A DNA stretch of 64,000 bases. Source: CAZFGK01 sp964518635 (GTDB lineage Bacteria; Zixibacteria; MSB-5A5; GN15; FEB-12). Of this stretch, positions 1-9,192 are shown in pieces (the first letter of the stretch is position 1; every line of letters begins with the position of its first letter). The stretch lies in NCBI GenBank assembly GCA_964518635.1, contig CAZFGK010000004.1:75924-139923 (forward strand), written 5' to 3'. The notes below the pieces were generated by a model that did not search any database, was not told where the DNA came from, and worked only from the letters and a program-made list of their open reading frames with translations. A program made the position numbers and the translations under genes.

Positions 1-846
1 GATTCGTGTGGAGGCGTTTGCAGAAATCTCAGAGGCAATGACGGCATCGGTCGGAAAGAAGAGCTTCACTTTTGAAGACTTGATCTTTTCCATCAGCTCC
101 TTCGCCATGCCGACGCGATCCTCTTCGACCAGGGAATCACCAACGGCGTACCCCATTGCCTTGGCAAAGGTGAAGACCATGCCACCACCGATGAAGAGCA
201 TATCAACTTTCGAGAGGAGTGATTCGATGACATCAATCTTGCCGGAGATTTTTGAGCCGCCAAGAATCGCCGCGAGTGGTCGCTTCGGATGATCAAGTGC
301 CTGACCAAGATATTTCAATTCTTTTTCAATCAAATATCCTGCGACACTGGTCTGAAAATATTTCGTGACCCCTTCGGTGGAGGCATGCGCCCGATGGGCT
401 GTCCCGAAGGCGTCATTCACATAGCAATCGGCAAGTGAGGCAAGCTCTTTGGCAAATGCCGGATCATTTGCTTCCTCACCGGCATGGAAACGCAGATTCT
501 CCAGTACCAGTGCCTGCCCGGGCTGCAGTTGATCAACGGCGGTGCGGGCAGTATCCCCGATACTATCAGACGAGAATGCAACCGATTGTCCGAGCAATTG
601 CTCCAGACGATGCGCCGTCGGAGCCAGCGACATACTCGGTACGACTTTGTTCTTGGGACGACCGAGATGAGAACAGAGAATCGCCTTCCCCCCCTCTTTC
701 AGAATTTTTCTGATCGTCGGGACCGCCTCACGAATACGGCGGTCATCGGTGATATGCAGCTGATCATCCAGCGGGACATTGAAATCGACACGGACAAGCA
801 CACGCTTTCCGGCGAAGGAAAGTTCGTCAACAGTAAGTTTTGACAT
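1..846 (-). CDS. pgk: Phosphoglycerate kinase, 3' end outside window
   Basis: Catalyses the reversible phosphoryl transfer between 1,3-bisphosphoglycerate and ADP in glycolysis; cytosolic. The visible 282 residues open with MSKLTVDEL, then the substrate-binding RVDFNVP segment, SHLGRP, ENLRFHAGEE, NDAFGTAHRAHAST and the ILGGSKISGKI region, which is the whole N-terminal domain and the start of the nucleotide domain. The reading frame is open to the window edge, so about 110-120 C-terminal residues are missing. The ATG at 846 lies 8 nt after the gap stop codon, so gap and pgk form a classic glycolytic operon. Family assignment is near certain. Confidence 0.97.
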   Translation of the reverse strand, partial: MSKLTVDELSFAGKRVLVRVDFNVPLDDQLHITDDRRIREAVPTIRKILKEGGKAILCSHLGRPKNKVVPSMSLAPTAHRLEQLLGQSVAFSSDSIGDTARTAVDQLQPGQALVLENLRFHAGEEANDPAFAKELASLADCYVNDAFGTAHRAHASTEGVTKYFQTSVAGYLIEKELKYLGQALDHPKRPLAAILGGSKISGKIDVIESLLSKVDMLFIGGGMVFTFAKAMGYAVGDSLVEEDRVGMAKELMEKIKSSKVKLFFPTDAVIASEISANASTRI

Positions 847-854
847 GGCGTCCT

Positions 855-1838
855 CTACATTATCGCCAGCATGTCGACCATGCGGCAGGAAAAGGCCCAT
901 TCATTGTCGTACCAGCCGAAGACTTTCGCCATGTTGCCGGAGACCGCAGTCATCGCCGAATCAAAGACGCAACCATGCGGGTTACCAATAACATCCGTCG
1001 AGACAATCGGATCTTCACAATATTCGAGTGTCTTCCCCAGTGGCATCGTTGCAGCAGCGGCCTTCATCGCGGCATTCAGTTCAGCGGCGGTAGTATCTTT
1101 GCCGAGGAGCACCGCAAGATCGACCAGAGATGCATTCGGAGTCGGGACACGGATCGCGATTCCGTCCATCTTCCCTTTCAGGGCGGGTATTACTTCAGCA
1201 ATTGCTTTTGCTGCACCAGTTGAAGTCGGAATCATCGACAACGCCGCAGCGCGAGCGCGACGAAGATCTTTATGCGGCGCATCCTGCAGACGTTGATCAG
1301 CAGTGTAGGAGTGAATGGTGGTCATGAATCCTTTGGTGATACCAAATGAATCGATGAGAACCTTTGACATCGGTGCCAGACAATTCGTCGTGCAGGAGCC
1401 GATGGAGATGACATGATGTTTGCTGGAATCATACTGTTCATGATTCACGCCGAGAATGAAAGTCCCGTCATGCCCTTTTGCCGGCGCAGAGATAAGCACT
1501 TTGCTTGCGCCTGCTTTGATATGAGCGGAGGCATCCTCTTTAGTAGTGAATTTCCCGGTGCATTCAAGAACGATATCGACTCCCATCGATTTCCACGGCA
1601 ATTTTGATGGATCCTTCTCCGCAGAGACGGGTGTGACTTTGCCGTCGATGATGATATTCGTGCCATCTACTTTGACTTCGCCGGGGAATCGTCCGTGCAC
1701 GGAGTCATATTTCAGAAGATGACCGAGAGTAGCGGCATCGGTGATGTCGTTGATGGCGACAATATTCACTTTTGTGCCGCGAGATGCTTTGTGAACCAGA
1801 CGACCAATTCGTCCGTAACCGTTTATCGCAACATTCAT
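855..1838 (-). CDS. gap: Glyceraldehyde-3-phosphate dehydrogenase, type I
   Basis: Oxidises glyceraldehyde-3-phosphate to 1,3-bisphosphoglycerate with NAD. The N-terminal Rossmann motif is NVAINGYGRIGR; Asp31 in VAINDITD suggests NAD rather than NADP preference. The catalytic cysteine is C149 in SCTTNCLAP and the base is H176 in TTIHSYT, both at canonical numbering if the start is the ATG at 1838. That start has GGAG 6 nt upstream; an upstream in-frame ATG at 1850 adds only four residues and lacks a comparable site. WYDNEW near the C-terminus is the family signature. It is followed directly by pgk. Confidence 0.97.
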   Translation of the reverse strand: MNVAINGYGRIGRLVHKASRGTKVNIVAINDITDAATLGHLLKYDSVHGRFPGEVKVDGTNIIIDGKVTPVSAEKDPSKLPWKSMGVDIVLECTGKFTTKEDASAHIKAGASKVLISAPAKGHDGTFILGVNHEQYDSSKHHVISIGSCTTNCLAPMSKVLIDSFGITKGFMTTIHSYTADQRLQDAPHKDLRRARAAALSMIPTSTGAAKAIAEVIPALKGKMDGIAIRVPTPNASLVDLAVLLGKDTTAAELNAAMKAAAATMPLGKTLEYCEDPIVSTDVIGNPHGCVFDSAMTAVSGNMAKVFGWYDNEWAFSCRMVDMLAIM

Positions 1839-1865
1839 ACTGTACTCCATTCCACTGCTCGACTT

Positions 1866-2612
1866 TCACTTTTTCAGAAGTGAGCCGAGCAGATATTTTC
1901 CTCCAACTGTTATCGTGAGCCCGTCGAAATCAGATTCGAAGAGCAGTGATTCGTACTGAAGATTCTGGAAACTACTGGCGAATTCTATCGCCACTGCTGG
2001 TGAGACGGCAAATTCCAGTCCACCACCAACCGTCCAGCCGACGGCGACTTCCGTCTGCGGTTGACCAAAAACATAGCTGTCGGCGAACTGGATCGAATGC
2101 GTACCGACCACGACCCCAAGCCCTGCCGAGAGTGAAGGACGCAACTTCCCGATTCCGTTGGGAAGGGGATAGAAGAGAGCACGGAGACGCATCGGATAGA
2201 GTGACAACGTGCCGATGGTCGTGACTCCGCTGTTAATGCCGGTATTGAAAGTAAGGTTAACATCCCCGCGGCTGAGTGCTGCGACAGAGATTTCAAGACC
2301 AAACGAATTGTTCAGGCGATGGACATAGAATCCTTCAATCAGCGCATTGGTGGCGGCGTAATCTGTTCGCAAGGTGAAGTCTGGATCATCAATTTCCGAA
2401 CGTGGTGCGACACCCTGATGCGACCAGCCACCAAGCCGCAGACCAAACTGCATTTTTTCCTGAAAGAGAACACCAGACGGCTTCGGCCCCGGAGCTCGAT
2501 TCGGACGTCCCTGCGCAGCCGCCTGGGTTGTCAGTGAAAAGAGCAGGAAAAGGAGGGCAAGAGTCGAAATCCGGACTGGAAAGTAGAGGTTCTTCGTAGT
2601 TATGTATCGCAT
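1866..2612 (-). CDS. Predicted outer-membrane beta-barrel protein
   Basis: About 248 residues. A signal peptide (hydrophobic stretch ISTLALLFLLFSL, cleavage probably after QAAA) is followed by a Pro-rich linker and alternating hydrophobic/polar strands such as MQFGLRLGGWSHQG and FGLEISVAALSRG, ending in a strand-like TITVGGKYLLGSLLKK. This is the pattern of a small porin-like barrel (OmpW/OMP_b-brl type), but I do not recognise a specific family. The ATG at 2612 gives a good signal peptide; an in-frame TTG at 2678 would overlap the upstream gene stop. It lies 27 nt upstream of gap with no terminator between them, so cotranscription is possible although the functions are unrelated. Confidence 0.6.
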   Translation of the reverse strand: MRYITTKNLYFPVRISTLALLFLLFSLTTQAAAQGRPNRAPGPKPSGVLFQEKMQFGLRLGGWSHQGVAPRSEIDDPDFTLRTDYAATNALIEGFYVHRLNNSFGLEISVAALSRGDVNLTFNTGINSGVTTIGTLSLYPMRLRALFYPLPNGIGKLRPSLSAGLGVVVGTHSIQFADSYVFGQPQTEVAVGWTVGGGLEFAVSPAVAIEFASSFQNLQYESLLFESDFDGLTITVGGKYLLGSLLKK

Positions 2613-2674
2613 AGCAGGAATTGCATGGTAGCGTGTAAAAAGGGGGGTCGCAACTGAGAATCGGAAGGGAAAAA

Positions 2675-4264
2675 TCAACGTCTGATTGGCGACATGTAGA
2701 GCCGACTATGTGCGTAGTCGAAGGTCACCAGATAGTCTTGAAGAAATCCGCTCCCCAGATTTCCGTCCACATCGACAGAGCCGGAAAGTCCTGCCGATGA
2801 AGAGGTAATTGTCACTTCCTGACTATCTACTTCCAGTGCTGGCTGGGAGGAGGAATCGGCGGCGATGAGTCGAAATTCGTTGATCACTGACCGCCAACTT
2901 GAAACAGATCCTCCGAGACCGGAAATGCCGGAACTTTGATTCTCGCCCTGTGGGAAGAGATTGTACTCGCGTGCGAATGGCTCGTGCAGCAGGACGCCAC
3001 CGTTGTTTCCGAGATCGACAAGGAAGCTCCCCGCATGGCCATCCACACTCCCCTTCACGATTGGCAAATTCAAAAGCAGCGAAAACGGTATCTCAATGGA
3101 ATTCTCGTTGATACTTGAAATCGGAGTGTTGAGTCGCAGGAGTTGATTTGCGTAGTCAATGGTAGTCACCTGACGTGCGAGGAATTCGTACCCCAGAATA
3201 CCCAGACATGGAAGCCCGTCGATGGTTCGATCGTTCAGAAATCCGATATCAGTCACGCCGAACGGAGTGGTTGGAAATATTTTTTCACCAATGAGCAGTG
3301 AATCGAGTTGAACAAGACCGACGAGTACAAATCCAGCAACGCCGCGCGAAGGGAGTTCTGCCCAGATAGCGATTTTCAACTCATCGACGACCTTCTTGAG
3401 CAGAAAATTGGAGGATGCACCACTATCCAAGAGCATCAGACCTATTTTACCGTTTTTCAGTCTCACCGGCAGATAGATATGACCGTCCACGAAGTGAAAA
3501 GGGATCGAACTCTCCGCCTGTTCAGGTATTGAATTTTTTACATTCTCTTTCGGAATGACATGCCAGACCGCACAGTTCTGGTTCAGCTCAAATGAAGTAA
3601 CAATAGTTGTGCTTACGATTCCCGTCCCGCGCAGCTCGGTGGTTGAGAAGAGCGGCAGAAGAATTCCATTTCTGAAAGCAGACGAATCAATCGTTTCATC
3701 TGAGATCATATTGTCGAGGCGAGAGAGTTTTGCAATTGGTCGAAAACTTTTTGCGTCGAGATAGAGTTTCATTGAGTCTGTACCGTTGACTACAATCAGC
3801 TCTTTCACCTCGCGGTTTTTCAGAATTTTCTTGTCACCAACGAAAAGGCGGAGTTTTGAATCGGGGCGAAGATACGTGAAGGACATCACTCGTGATTCAA
3901 GCAGAAACTGATCGAGTTCTCGTCCCTCAAAATCTGCGAGAATCCCGCCGGCACTTTTTTGCCATCCTTTAAAGCCGTCATACCACCGCTCAATACTTAC
4001 CGGTCCAAGAGTAAGTCGCAGATAAAAGGAATCAGGAGCGCGATAGCAGAAATCGAAATTCCCCTGCGAACCGTTCATCGCCAGTTCACCACTCATGGTC
4101 ATTCCAGTCGCCTTGCGCACGATAGCAACCGCAGAGTCCCCGCCAATTGATTGGGCGGCAAGTTGCGTTGCAGACAAAGGGGCAGACGCTTTCTCGCTTG
4201 AATAAGAGACTGATGGCACTACGAGAGCAAAAAGAAGAAAAGTGAGATTGGCGCGAGAGAACAC
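2675..4264 (-). CDS. Exported retropepsin-like aspartic protease with N-terminal LolA-like region
   Basis: About 529 residues from a GTG two bases after the rodA stop. A signal peptide (LTFLLFALVVPSVSYS) is followed by a region, roughly residues 45-230, that resembles lipoprotein-carrier/outer-membrane lipoprotein sorting folds (beta-rich, 'YLRLTLGPVSIERWYDG'). The C-terminal half carries two aspartyl-protease-like halves: D280-S-G282 in LMLLDSGASSNF and D417-L-G419 in FLVDLGNNGG. The second is not a perfect D[ST]G, so the protein could be a weak or inactive protease. It closes the Rod operon (mreC, mreD, PBP2, rodA), suggesting a periplasmic role linked to the envelope; that link is only positional. 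Confidence 0.65.
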   Translation of the reverse strand: MFSRANLTFLLFALVVPSVSYSSEKASAPLSATQLAAQSIGGDSAVAIVRKATGMTMSGELAMNGSQGNFDFCYRAPDSFYLRLTLGPVSIERWYDGFKGWQKSAGGILADFEGRELDQFLLESRVMSFTYLRPDSKLRLFVGDKKILKNREVKELIVVNGTDSMKLYLDAKSFRPIAKLSRLDNMISDETIDSSAFRNGILLPLFSTTELRGTGIVSTTIVTSFELNQNCAVWHVIPKENVKNSIPEQAESSIPFHFVDGHIYLPVRLKNGKIGLMLLDSGASSNFLLKKVVDELKIAIWAELPSRGVAGFVLVGLVQLDSLLIGEKIFPTTPFGVTDIGFLNDRTIDGLPCLGILGYEFLARQVTTIDYANQLLRLNTPISSINENSIEIPFSLLLNLPIVKGSVDGHAGSFLVDLGNNGGVLLHEPFAREYNLFPQGENQSSGISGLGGSVSSWRSVINEFRLIAADSSSQPALEVDSQEVTITSSSAGLSGSVDVDGNLGSGFLQDYLVTFDYAHSRLYMSPIRR

Positions 4265-4266
4265 GC

Positions 4267-5484
4267 TTAGTATTCCTGCCAGTGATAGTTACACAGGCAG
4301 ATGATTCCGACCAGCGTCCACACCAGTACCAGACTCGTTCCGCCATAGCTGACAAATGGCATCGGCAAACCAGTGACCGGCATCAGACCGAGAGTCATCC
4401 CGGTATTTACCAACACCTGAAAAAGTAAAATCGCCATCGCGCCAAAGGAGAGATAGGACAAGAATGGTGAGCGGCATTTGACTGCGGTCCGAATCGACTG
4501 GACGAAAATTACGCCGAATAATGAGAGGACAACGATCCCGCCGATCAGACCGAATTCCTCTCCGAGAATAGAGAAGATGAAGTCGGTATGACGTTCTGGA
4601 AGAAAATCGAGTCGAGACTGTGAACCTTCCAGAAAGCCCTTCCCGGCTAAACCGCCAGAACCGATAGCGATTTTTGACTGAATGATCTGATAGCCAGCTC
4701 CGCGCGGATCACGCCCTGGATCAAGAAAGGTGATGATCCGCATCTGCTGGTAGTCATGCAGACGATTCCACAAAATGGGAGTAAGAATTCCGAAGGCGAG
4801 ATTGGTGACCATCGCAAAGACCCCCATACTCAATCCCGGTCTCGTGAAGAAGAGAACCGCTAGTACGATCAGGATGTAGATCAGCCAAGTGACCACACTC
4901 CAGGCGGTGATCAGCGAAATGATCGGCGACACGATCAGAAAGAGGTAGAACCACGGAAGTCCAGACCAGAACCAGAATGCCCCGACGATAACGAGAAGCA
5001 CAAGTGAACTCCCCAGGTCGGGCTGCTTCATGATGAGTGCGGTGGGAATGATTGCCATCACGGCAGTCAGGGCGAATCGTCGAAATGAAGTAATCGGCAA
5101 GCGTGTGTAGGATGAAAATCTGGCAAGCGCGAGCAGCAGTCCGATTTTTGCCAGATCAGAAGGGCTGAAAGAAACCGGTCCAAAATCAAACCACCTTCGC
5201 GCGCCAAGCCGGTCGGTGCCTGCAACTAGTACCAATGCCAGAAGCAAAAGTCCGACGGCAAATATGAAATACGCACCCAATTCAAGCAGTCTTGGCGGGA
5301 GGTGAATGACCACCGCAAACGCGACGAGCGCGACCCCAAACCAGACCATCTGTCTCATGTAGAACGTTCTGGCATAGGCAGAATCAGAGGCATGCTCAGC
5401 CGAATAGACTAGCAACACTCCGATGAGAGTGAGTGCCATTGCCGCTCCGATGAGTTTCCAGTCAAGGTCGCGGTAGTTGAGCAT
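4267..5484 (-). CDS. rodA: SEDS-family peptidoglycan polymerase RodA
   Basis: Polymerises lipid II glycan strands for lateral wall growth together with PBP2. 405 residues with about ten membrane spans. Conserved SEDS features include GARRWFDFGPVSFSPSDLAKI, KQPDLGSSLVLL, the Q-rich loop IIQSKIAIGSGGLAGKGFLEGSQSRLDFLPERHTDFIF split around the helices, and the C-terminal MPVTGLPMPFVSYGGTS. The ATG at 5484 lies inside the end of the PBP2 gene (23-nt overlap), so translation is probably coupled. The partner PBP2 is immediately upstream, the usual arrangement. Confidence 0.95.
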   Translation of the reverse strand: MLNYRDLDWKLIGAAMALTLIGVLLVYSAEHASDSAYARTFYMRQMVWFGVALVAFAVVIHLPPRLLELGAYFIFAVGLLLLALVLVAGTDRLGARRWFDFGPVSFSPSDLAKIGLLLALARFSSYTRLPITSFRRFALTAVMAIIPTALIMKQPDLGSSLVLLVIVGAFWFWSGLPWFYLFLIVSPIISLITAWSVVTWLIYILIVLAVLFFTRPGLSMGVFAMVTNLAFGILTPILWNRLHDYQQMRIITFLDPGRDPRGAGYQIIQSKIAIGSGGLAGKGFLEGSQSRLDFLPERHTDFIFSILGEEFGLIGGIVVLSLFGVIFVQSIRTAVKCRSPFLSYLSFGAMAILLFQVLVNTGMTLGLMPVTGLPMPFVSYGGTSLVLVWTLVGIICLCNYHWQEY

Positions 5485-7321
5485 CTTTCATGACCTGTGC
5501 GACCTGACCGGTGCTGTCGGTGACGATTCCGAGTTTCTTGAACATGTATTTTTCAATAACCTTTGCAACAGCCGGTGCAGCTACTTCTGAGCCGTGACCG
5601 GCATTTTCGACAATGGCACAGACCACAATCTCTGGTGCCTCCAGCGGAGCCATCCCGACAAACCAGGAGTGCGGTTCACCATGAGGGTTTTGAGCCGTGC
5701 CGGTCTTCCCACCGATGGTGTAATATTTATTTTTCAGTCGTTGTGCAGTCCCCCCGCTCCCCTGTACGACTTTTCCCAATGCATCCTTCAAGATGCTGAG
5801 AGTCTTTTTTGAAAATGGAAGTGTATAGGCAACTTTCGTCGGAGCAGGAGCGATTCGTCCATGCTCGACATCCCGAAATTCATGCACCATGTGGAGTTGA
5901 TTGACCACCCCATCATTGGCAAGTCCGCAGTAGAATTGAAGAAGTTGCAGTGGGGTGACAAGGAGCTCCCCCTGACCGATGGCAGTATTCACTACCAGTG
6001 ATTTCGACCATTTCTTTTCGCCGTATCGCTTGTCGTAGTAGGCCTGGGTCGGAGCGATCCCTTTGAACTCTCCGGGAATATCGATTCCGGTTCGTGTCCC
6101 AAAACCACAGCGAGCGTAATAGTCGCCGAGTCTTTCCGCCCCCAGCCGAAGTCCAAGCTGATACATGTAGACATTACAGGAATGTTCGAGGGCACCGACC
6201 GCATCAAGGACGCCGTGCCCTTTTTCATACCAACAGCGAAAGAATCGATTGCCGATTTGTAATCCGCCGCCACATCCACGCATAGTAGATGTCGCTACGA
6301 TTTCCCCCTCTTCGAGACCGGCCCCGACGGTTACTAGTTTTGCTGTTGAACCCGGAGAGTACAGACCATTCAATACCCGATTCAAGAGTGGCTTAGTCGA
6401 ATCGGAGGTCATCCCCTTCCAGAGTGAATCAGTCACAAATCCTGCAAAGATGTTTGCGTCATATTCCGGAAATGAAGACATCGCGAGAATTTCACCAGTA
6501 CGCGGATCAGCCGCGACAATCGCCCCGCAGCAATGCGAGAATCCAGAATCAGAAAATGCGTCCTGACATGCTTTTTGTAACTCAAGGTCTATCCCCAAAA
6601 CGAGATCGCGCCCTGCAATCGAGGGAACCCGTTCGCGGGCTTCGTAGGGACCAACTACTTCCCCTGATGCGAAGACCTCAAGATAGGATGTCCCCTCCAC
6701 TCCACGAAGTTCGACATCATACTGCTTTTCGATCCCTTTTTTACCGATCACGCTGCCGAGTCGATAGAGCCCGGGATCGAGTTTGTTGAGTTCTTCTTCG
6801 GAGACTTCATCGACATATCCAGTGAATGCTTCGGCTGAGACATCCGGGAGATATTCGCGTGTACGATCAAGGGTGTAGGTCACTCCCGGATATTCGTGCC
6901 CCTGTTCTTCCAGAACGGCAACCATATCGAATGGAATATCGAGGCGAACCATTGCCGGCTGATAGAAATTTGTCATCGAGCGGCGCATCCGATTGCGGAC
7001 GACCGAAGTATCGACCCCGATCAAAGTACTGAGATTCTGTACGGTCTTTCCCTTGACCTCTTCGGCTGGAACGACCGAGAGAGTATAGGATGGCCGATTA
7101 CCGGCGATTGCTCTTCCTTCCCGGTCAAGCAGCAGCCCACGTCTGGCAACTATTGGCACAACTCGAACGCGATTCGATTCAGAAAGGGCGGTCATCTCCT
7201 GATGACTGACCACCTGCAATCTGACCAGCCCAAACAGAAGAATCGCAAGTATCCCGATGGCGACCAAATAGGCACCAAATTGCCGTTGTCCTAATGAGAT
7301 GCGCTGGTAGGAATCTGACAT
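5462..7321 (-). CDS. mrdA: Penicillin-binding protein 2 (transpeptidase of the Rod complex)
   Basis: Class B PBP cross-linking peptidoglycan during elongation; membrane-anchored with a periplasmic catalytic domain. 619 residues: short cytoplasmic tail, one membrane helix (LVAIGILAILLFGLVRL), a dimerisation/pedestal region (RGLLLDREGRAIAGN), then the transpeptidase domain with S325-T-A-K328 (nucleophile motif), S381-C-N383 and K539-T-G541. All three catalytic motifs are intact. Six nt separate it from mreD upstream, and its end overlaps rodA. Very confident. Confidence 0.96.
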   Translation of the reverse strand: MSDSYQRISLGQRQFGAYLVAIGILAILLFGLVRLQVVSHQEMTALSESNRVRVVPIVARRGLLLDREGRAIAGNRPSYTLSVVPAEEVKGKTVQNLSTLIGVDTSVVRNRMRRSMTNFYQPAMVRLDIPFDMVAVLEEQGHEYPGVTYTLDRTREYLPDVSAEAFTGYVDEVSEEELNKLDPGLYRLGSVIGKKGIEKQYDVELRGVEGTSYLEVFASGEVVGPYEARERVPSIAGRDLVLGIDLELQKACQDAFSDSGFSHCCGAIVAADPRTGEILAMSSFPEYDANIFAGFVTDSLWKGMTSDSTKPLLNRVLNGLYSPGSTAKLVTVGAGLEEGEIVATSTMRGCGGGLQIGNRFFRCWYEKGHGVLDAVGALEHSCNVYMYQLGLRLGAERLGDYYARCGFGTRTGIDIPGEFKGIAPTQAYYDKRYGEKKWSKSLVVNTAIGQGELLVTPLQLLQFYCGLANDGVVNQLHMVHEFRDVEHGRIAPAPTKVAYTLPFSKKTLSILKDALGKVVQGSGGTAQRLKNKYYTIGGKTGTAQNPHGEPHSWFVGMAPLEAPEIVVCAIVENAGHGSEVAAPAVAKVIEKYMFKKLGIVTDSTGQVAQVMKDAQLPRP

Positions 7322-7326
7322 GCTGC

Positions 7327-7812
7327 TTATACACCCGGTTTGCGGCGAGTGCTCTCCTGCATGCTATCGGCAATTTTCAGGCAGATCCATGCGACGATGG
7401 TGCTGAATAAGAGTGACGGGAGAATCTGAAGCCAGATCATCGGCAATTGACGCTGCGCCGGATCAATCATCAGGAAAGCCAGACGAAACAGCAAGACTGC
7501 CACCACTACCAAAAGAAGCCGGGCCGAACGGGAGGCAAGATTGAGTCGATAGCGCAGCAAGTAGCTGGAGAATCCGATGCCGCCGAAAATGAGTGATGAT
7601 GCCCCCACCAGAACGATATTCCCTGCCCCCGCGACCAGCCCTGCGAAAAATCCAAACCAGAGGGCGGTCATGTCATCCTGATACATCGCCACCAGGACTA
7701 CCAGCATGATGGGGAGTTCGAGCTGGGCATTCCAGAGTGTCATAGGCGCACGCAGGATGACCTCGAAAAAGCCAATCAGAAAGAGTAAGCCGATATAGGG
7801 AAGCAGGGTCAT
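7327..7812 (-). CDS. mreD: Rod shape-determining protein MreD
   Basis: Small (161 aa) integral membrane protein of the elongasome; about five hydrophobic helices, beginning LLPYIGLLFLIGFFEVILRAP and including LWFGFFAGLVAGAGN, the typical MreD signature region. Its ATG overlaps the mreC stop by 4 nt (ATGA), so the two are translationally coupled. Sequence conservation in MreD is low and the call leans partly on its position between mreC and PBP2. Confidence 0.88.
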   Translation of the reverse strand: MTLLPYIGLLFLIGFFEVILRAPMTLWNAQLELPIMLVVLVAMYQDDMTALWFGFFAGLVAGAGNIVLVGASSLIFGGIGFSSYLLRYRLNLASRSARLLLVVVAVLLFRLAFLMIDPAQRQLPMIWLQILPSLLFSTIVAWICLKIADSMQESTRRKPGV

Positions 7813-8603
7813 CGTTGATTCGACTGAAGAATGAACACTTCCTCAAGCCGATTCAAATTAGTTGAACCTCGCAACACAACCCGCATAAAAACTTCATCAG
7901 AGAGCTTGTCGAATCTCACTACCCGCCCGATGGTCAGTCCCGGAGGATACACTCCTCCCAATCCGGATGAGATCACTTGTTCACCCATACTGATTGGGCT
8001 TTGGTCGGGGAGATGATCGAGAATGAGGGTCCCGGACAACTCGGTCCGTACGATCCCCATTTCACGAGAGTCCGAAAGACGGGCAGCGACCCGATTTGCC
8101 GGATCGGTAAGCAACTGGATGGTCGCAAAATCTCCGGAGATTGCGCTGACCCGTCCGACAAGCCCATCCTGATTGATCACCGGATCATTGACCCAGACAT
8201 TTTTCTGGAGCCCGAGACGAACAAGGGCAGAGGTCGGTCTCGGAACACCGGTGAGAGAGACCACTTTCGCCGGAATCAGCCGATAGCCGGTCGGTGGTTC
8301 AAAGCCGAGGATATTCTTGAGGCGTTCATTTTCACGGGTTGACTCTTCGAGGAGCGAGAGCCGAAGTGAGGTCTCGGTCATCGTCTGCCGAAGTTTCCGA
8401 TTCTCCTCTGCCACCCCCTGCAGCTCAGTGATCTCAGACTTGACCTTTGAAAAAGGGTAGTGAAAAATCGCGAGGACTGGTTGCATGAGAATGGTCGTAG
8501 AACCGGCGTAGTTGATAAGGAGTGAGACGGAGATGACCGCAACGGCAGCTAAAGAAAGCTGACGGCGATATTGATCAACAGCAGACTGAACCCAGGAGAT
8601 CAT
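7809..8603 (-). CDS. mreC: Rod shape-determining protein MreC
   Basis: Periplasmic scaffold that activates PBP2/RodA. 264 residues: one N-terminal membrane helix (LAAVAVISVSLLINYAG), a coiled coil around residues 55-95 rich in E/L/R, and the beta-domain with the family segment IPAKVVSLTGVPRP, NQDGLVGRVSAISGDFATIQLLTDP and QVISSGLGGVYPPGLTIGRV. mreB, usually directly upstream, is absent from this window; a PTS IIA gene occupies that place. Confidence 0.94.
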   Translation of the reverse strand: MISWVQSAVDQYRRQLSLAAVAVISVSLLINYAGSTTILMQPVLAIFHYPFSKVKSEITELQGVAEENRKLRQTMTETSLRLSLLEESTRENERLKNILGFEPPTGYRLIPAKVVSLTGVPRPTSALVRLGLQKNVWVNDPVINQDGLVGRVSAISGDFATIQLLTDPANRVAARLSDSREMGIVRTELSGTLILDHLPDQSPISMGEQVISSGLGGVYPPGLTIGRVVRFDKLSDEVFMRVVLRGSTNLNRLEEVFILQSNQR

Positions 8604-8634
8604 GAATAGTGTATCGACCGAATTGCCGACACGC

Positions 8635-9087
8635 TCAGTCCATGTGATCCATGAGAGTGAGGACCTCTCCTGGCGAGGTCGCTTTCAGGAGTGTCGTACG
8701 ATTTTCCTCAGATTTCATGAGGTACGAAAGACGAGCCATGACATTCAGATGTGCACCGATGGCATCTTCCGGAGCGGCGATCAGATAGAATAGTTGCACC
8801 GGTTTCCGGTCGATGGCATCAAAATCGAGTCCGGCTTCACAACGTCCAAAAGCAATGACAATGGACTTCGCCGCGCTGGTTTTCGCATGCGGGAATGCGA
8901 CGCCATAGCCAATACCAGTAGTGACTAGCTCTTCACGTTCCAGAATGTCACGCTTGAGCATCTCGGCGTCTTTGATAATCGTCGAGCGTGAGACCAGCTC
9001 AACAAGTTCACTGATCACCTGTGCTTTTGTTTTGCTCTTGAGATGGAGTTGAATCAGATTTTCGTCACTGAACTTTGATAATTTCAT
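8635..9087 (-). CDS. ptsN: PTS EIIA domain protein, PtsN/fructose type
   Basis: A single EIIA(Ntr/Fru)-type domain of 150 residues. The phosphorylatable histidine is H67 in GIGYGVAFPHAKTS; the following AFGRCEAGLDFDAIDRKPVQLFYLIAAPED and HLNVMARLSYLM match the family. Such stand-alone proteins are usually regulatory rather than sugar transporters. It lies 31 nt upstream of mreC and about 100 nt downstream of accA. No other PTS component is in the window, so a phosphodonor must be encoded elsewhere if it is active. Confidence 0.88.
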   Translation of the reverse strand: MKLSKFSDENLIQLHLKSKTKAQVISELVELVSRSTIIKDAEMLKRDILEREELVTTGIGYGVAFPHAKTSAAKSIVIAFGRCEAGLDFDAIDRKPVQLFYLIAAPEDAIGAHLNVMARLSYLMKSEENRTTLLKATSPGEVLTLMDHMD

Positions 9088-9192
9088 ATCGCCTGCTTCT
9101 CTTACGGCTGTTCTGTCTAGACTACCCTGTCGTTTCTCACGAATTGAATTCGCGACCTGTCTTGACCTGACTCCAGGTTATCTCCCGCGCGC

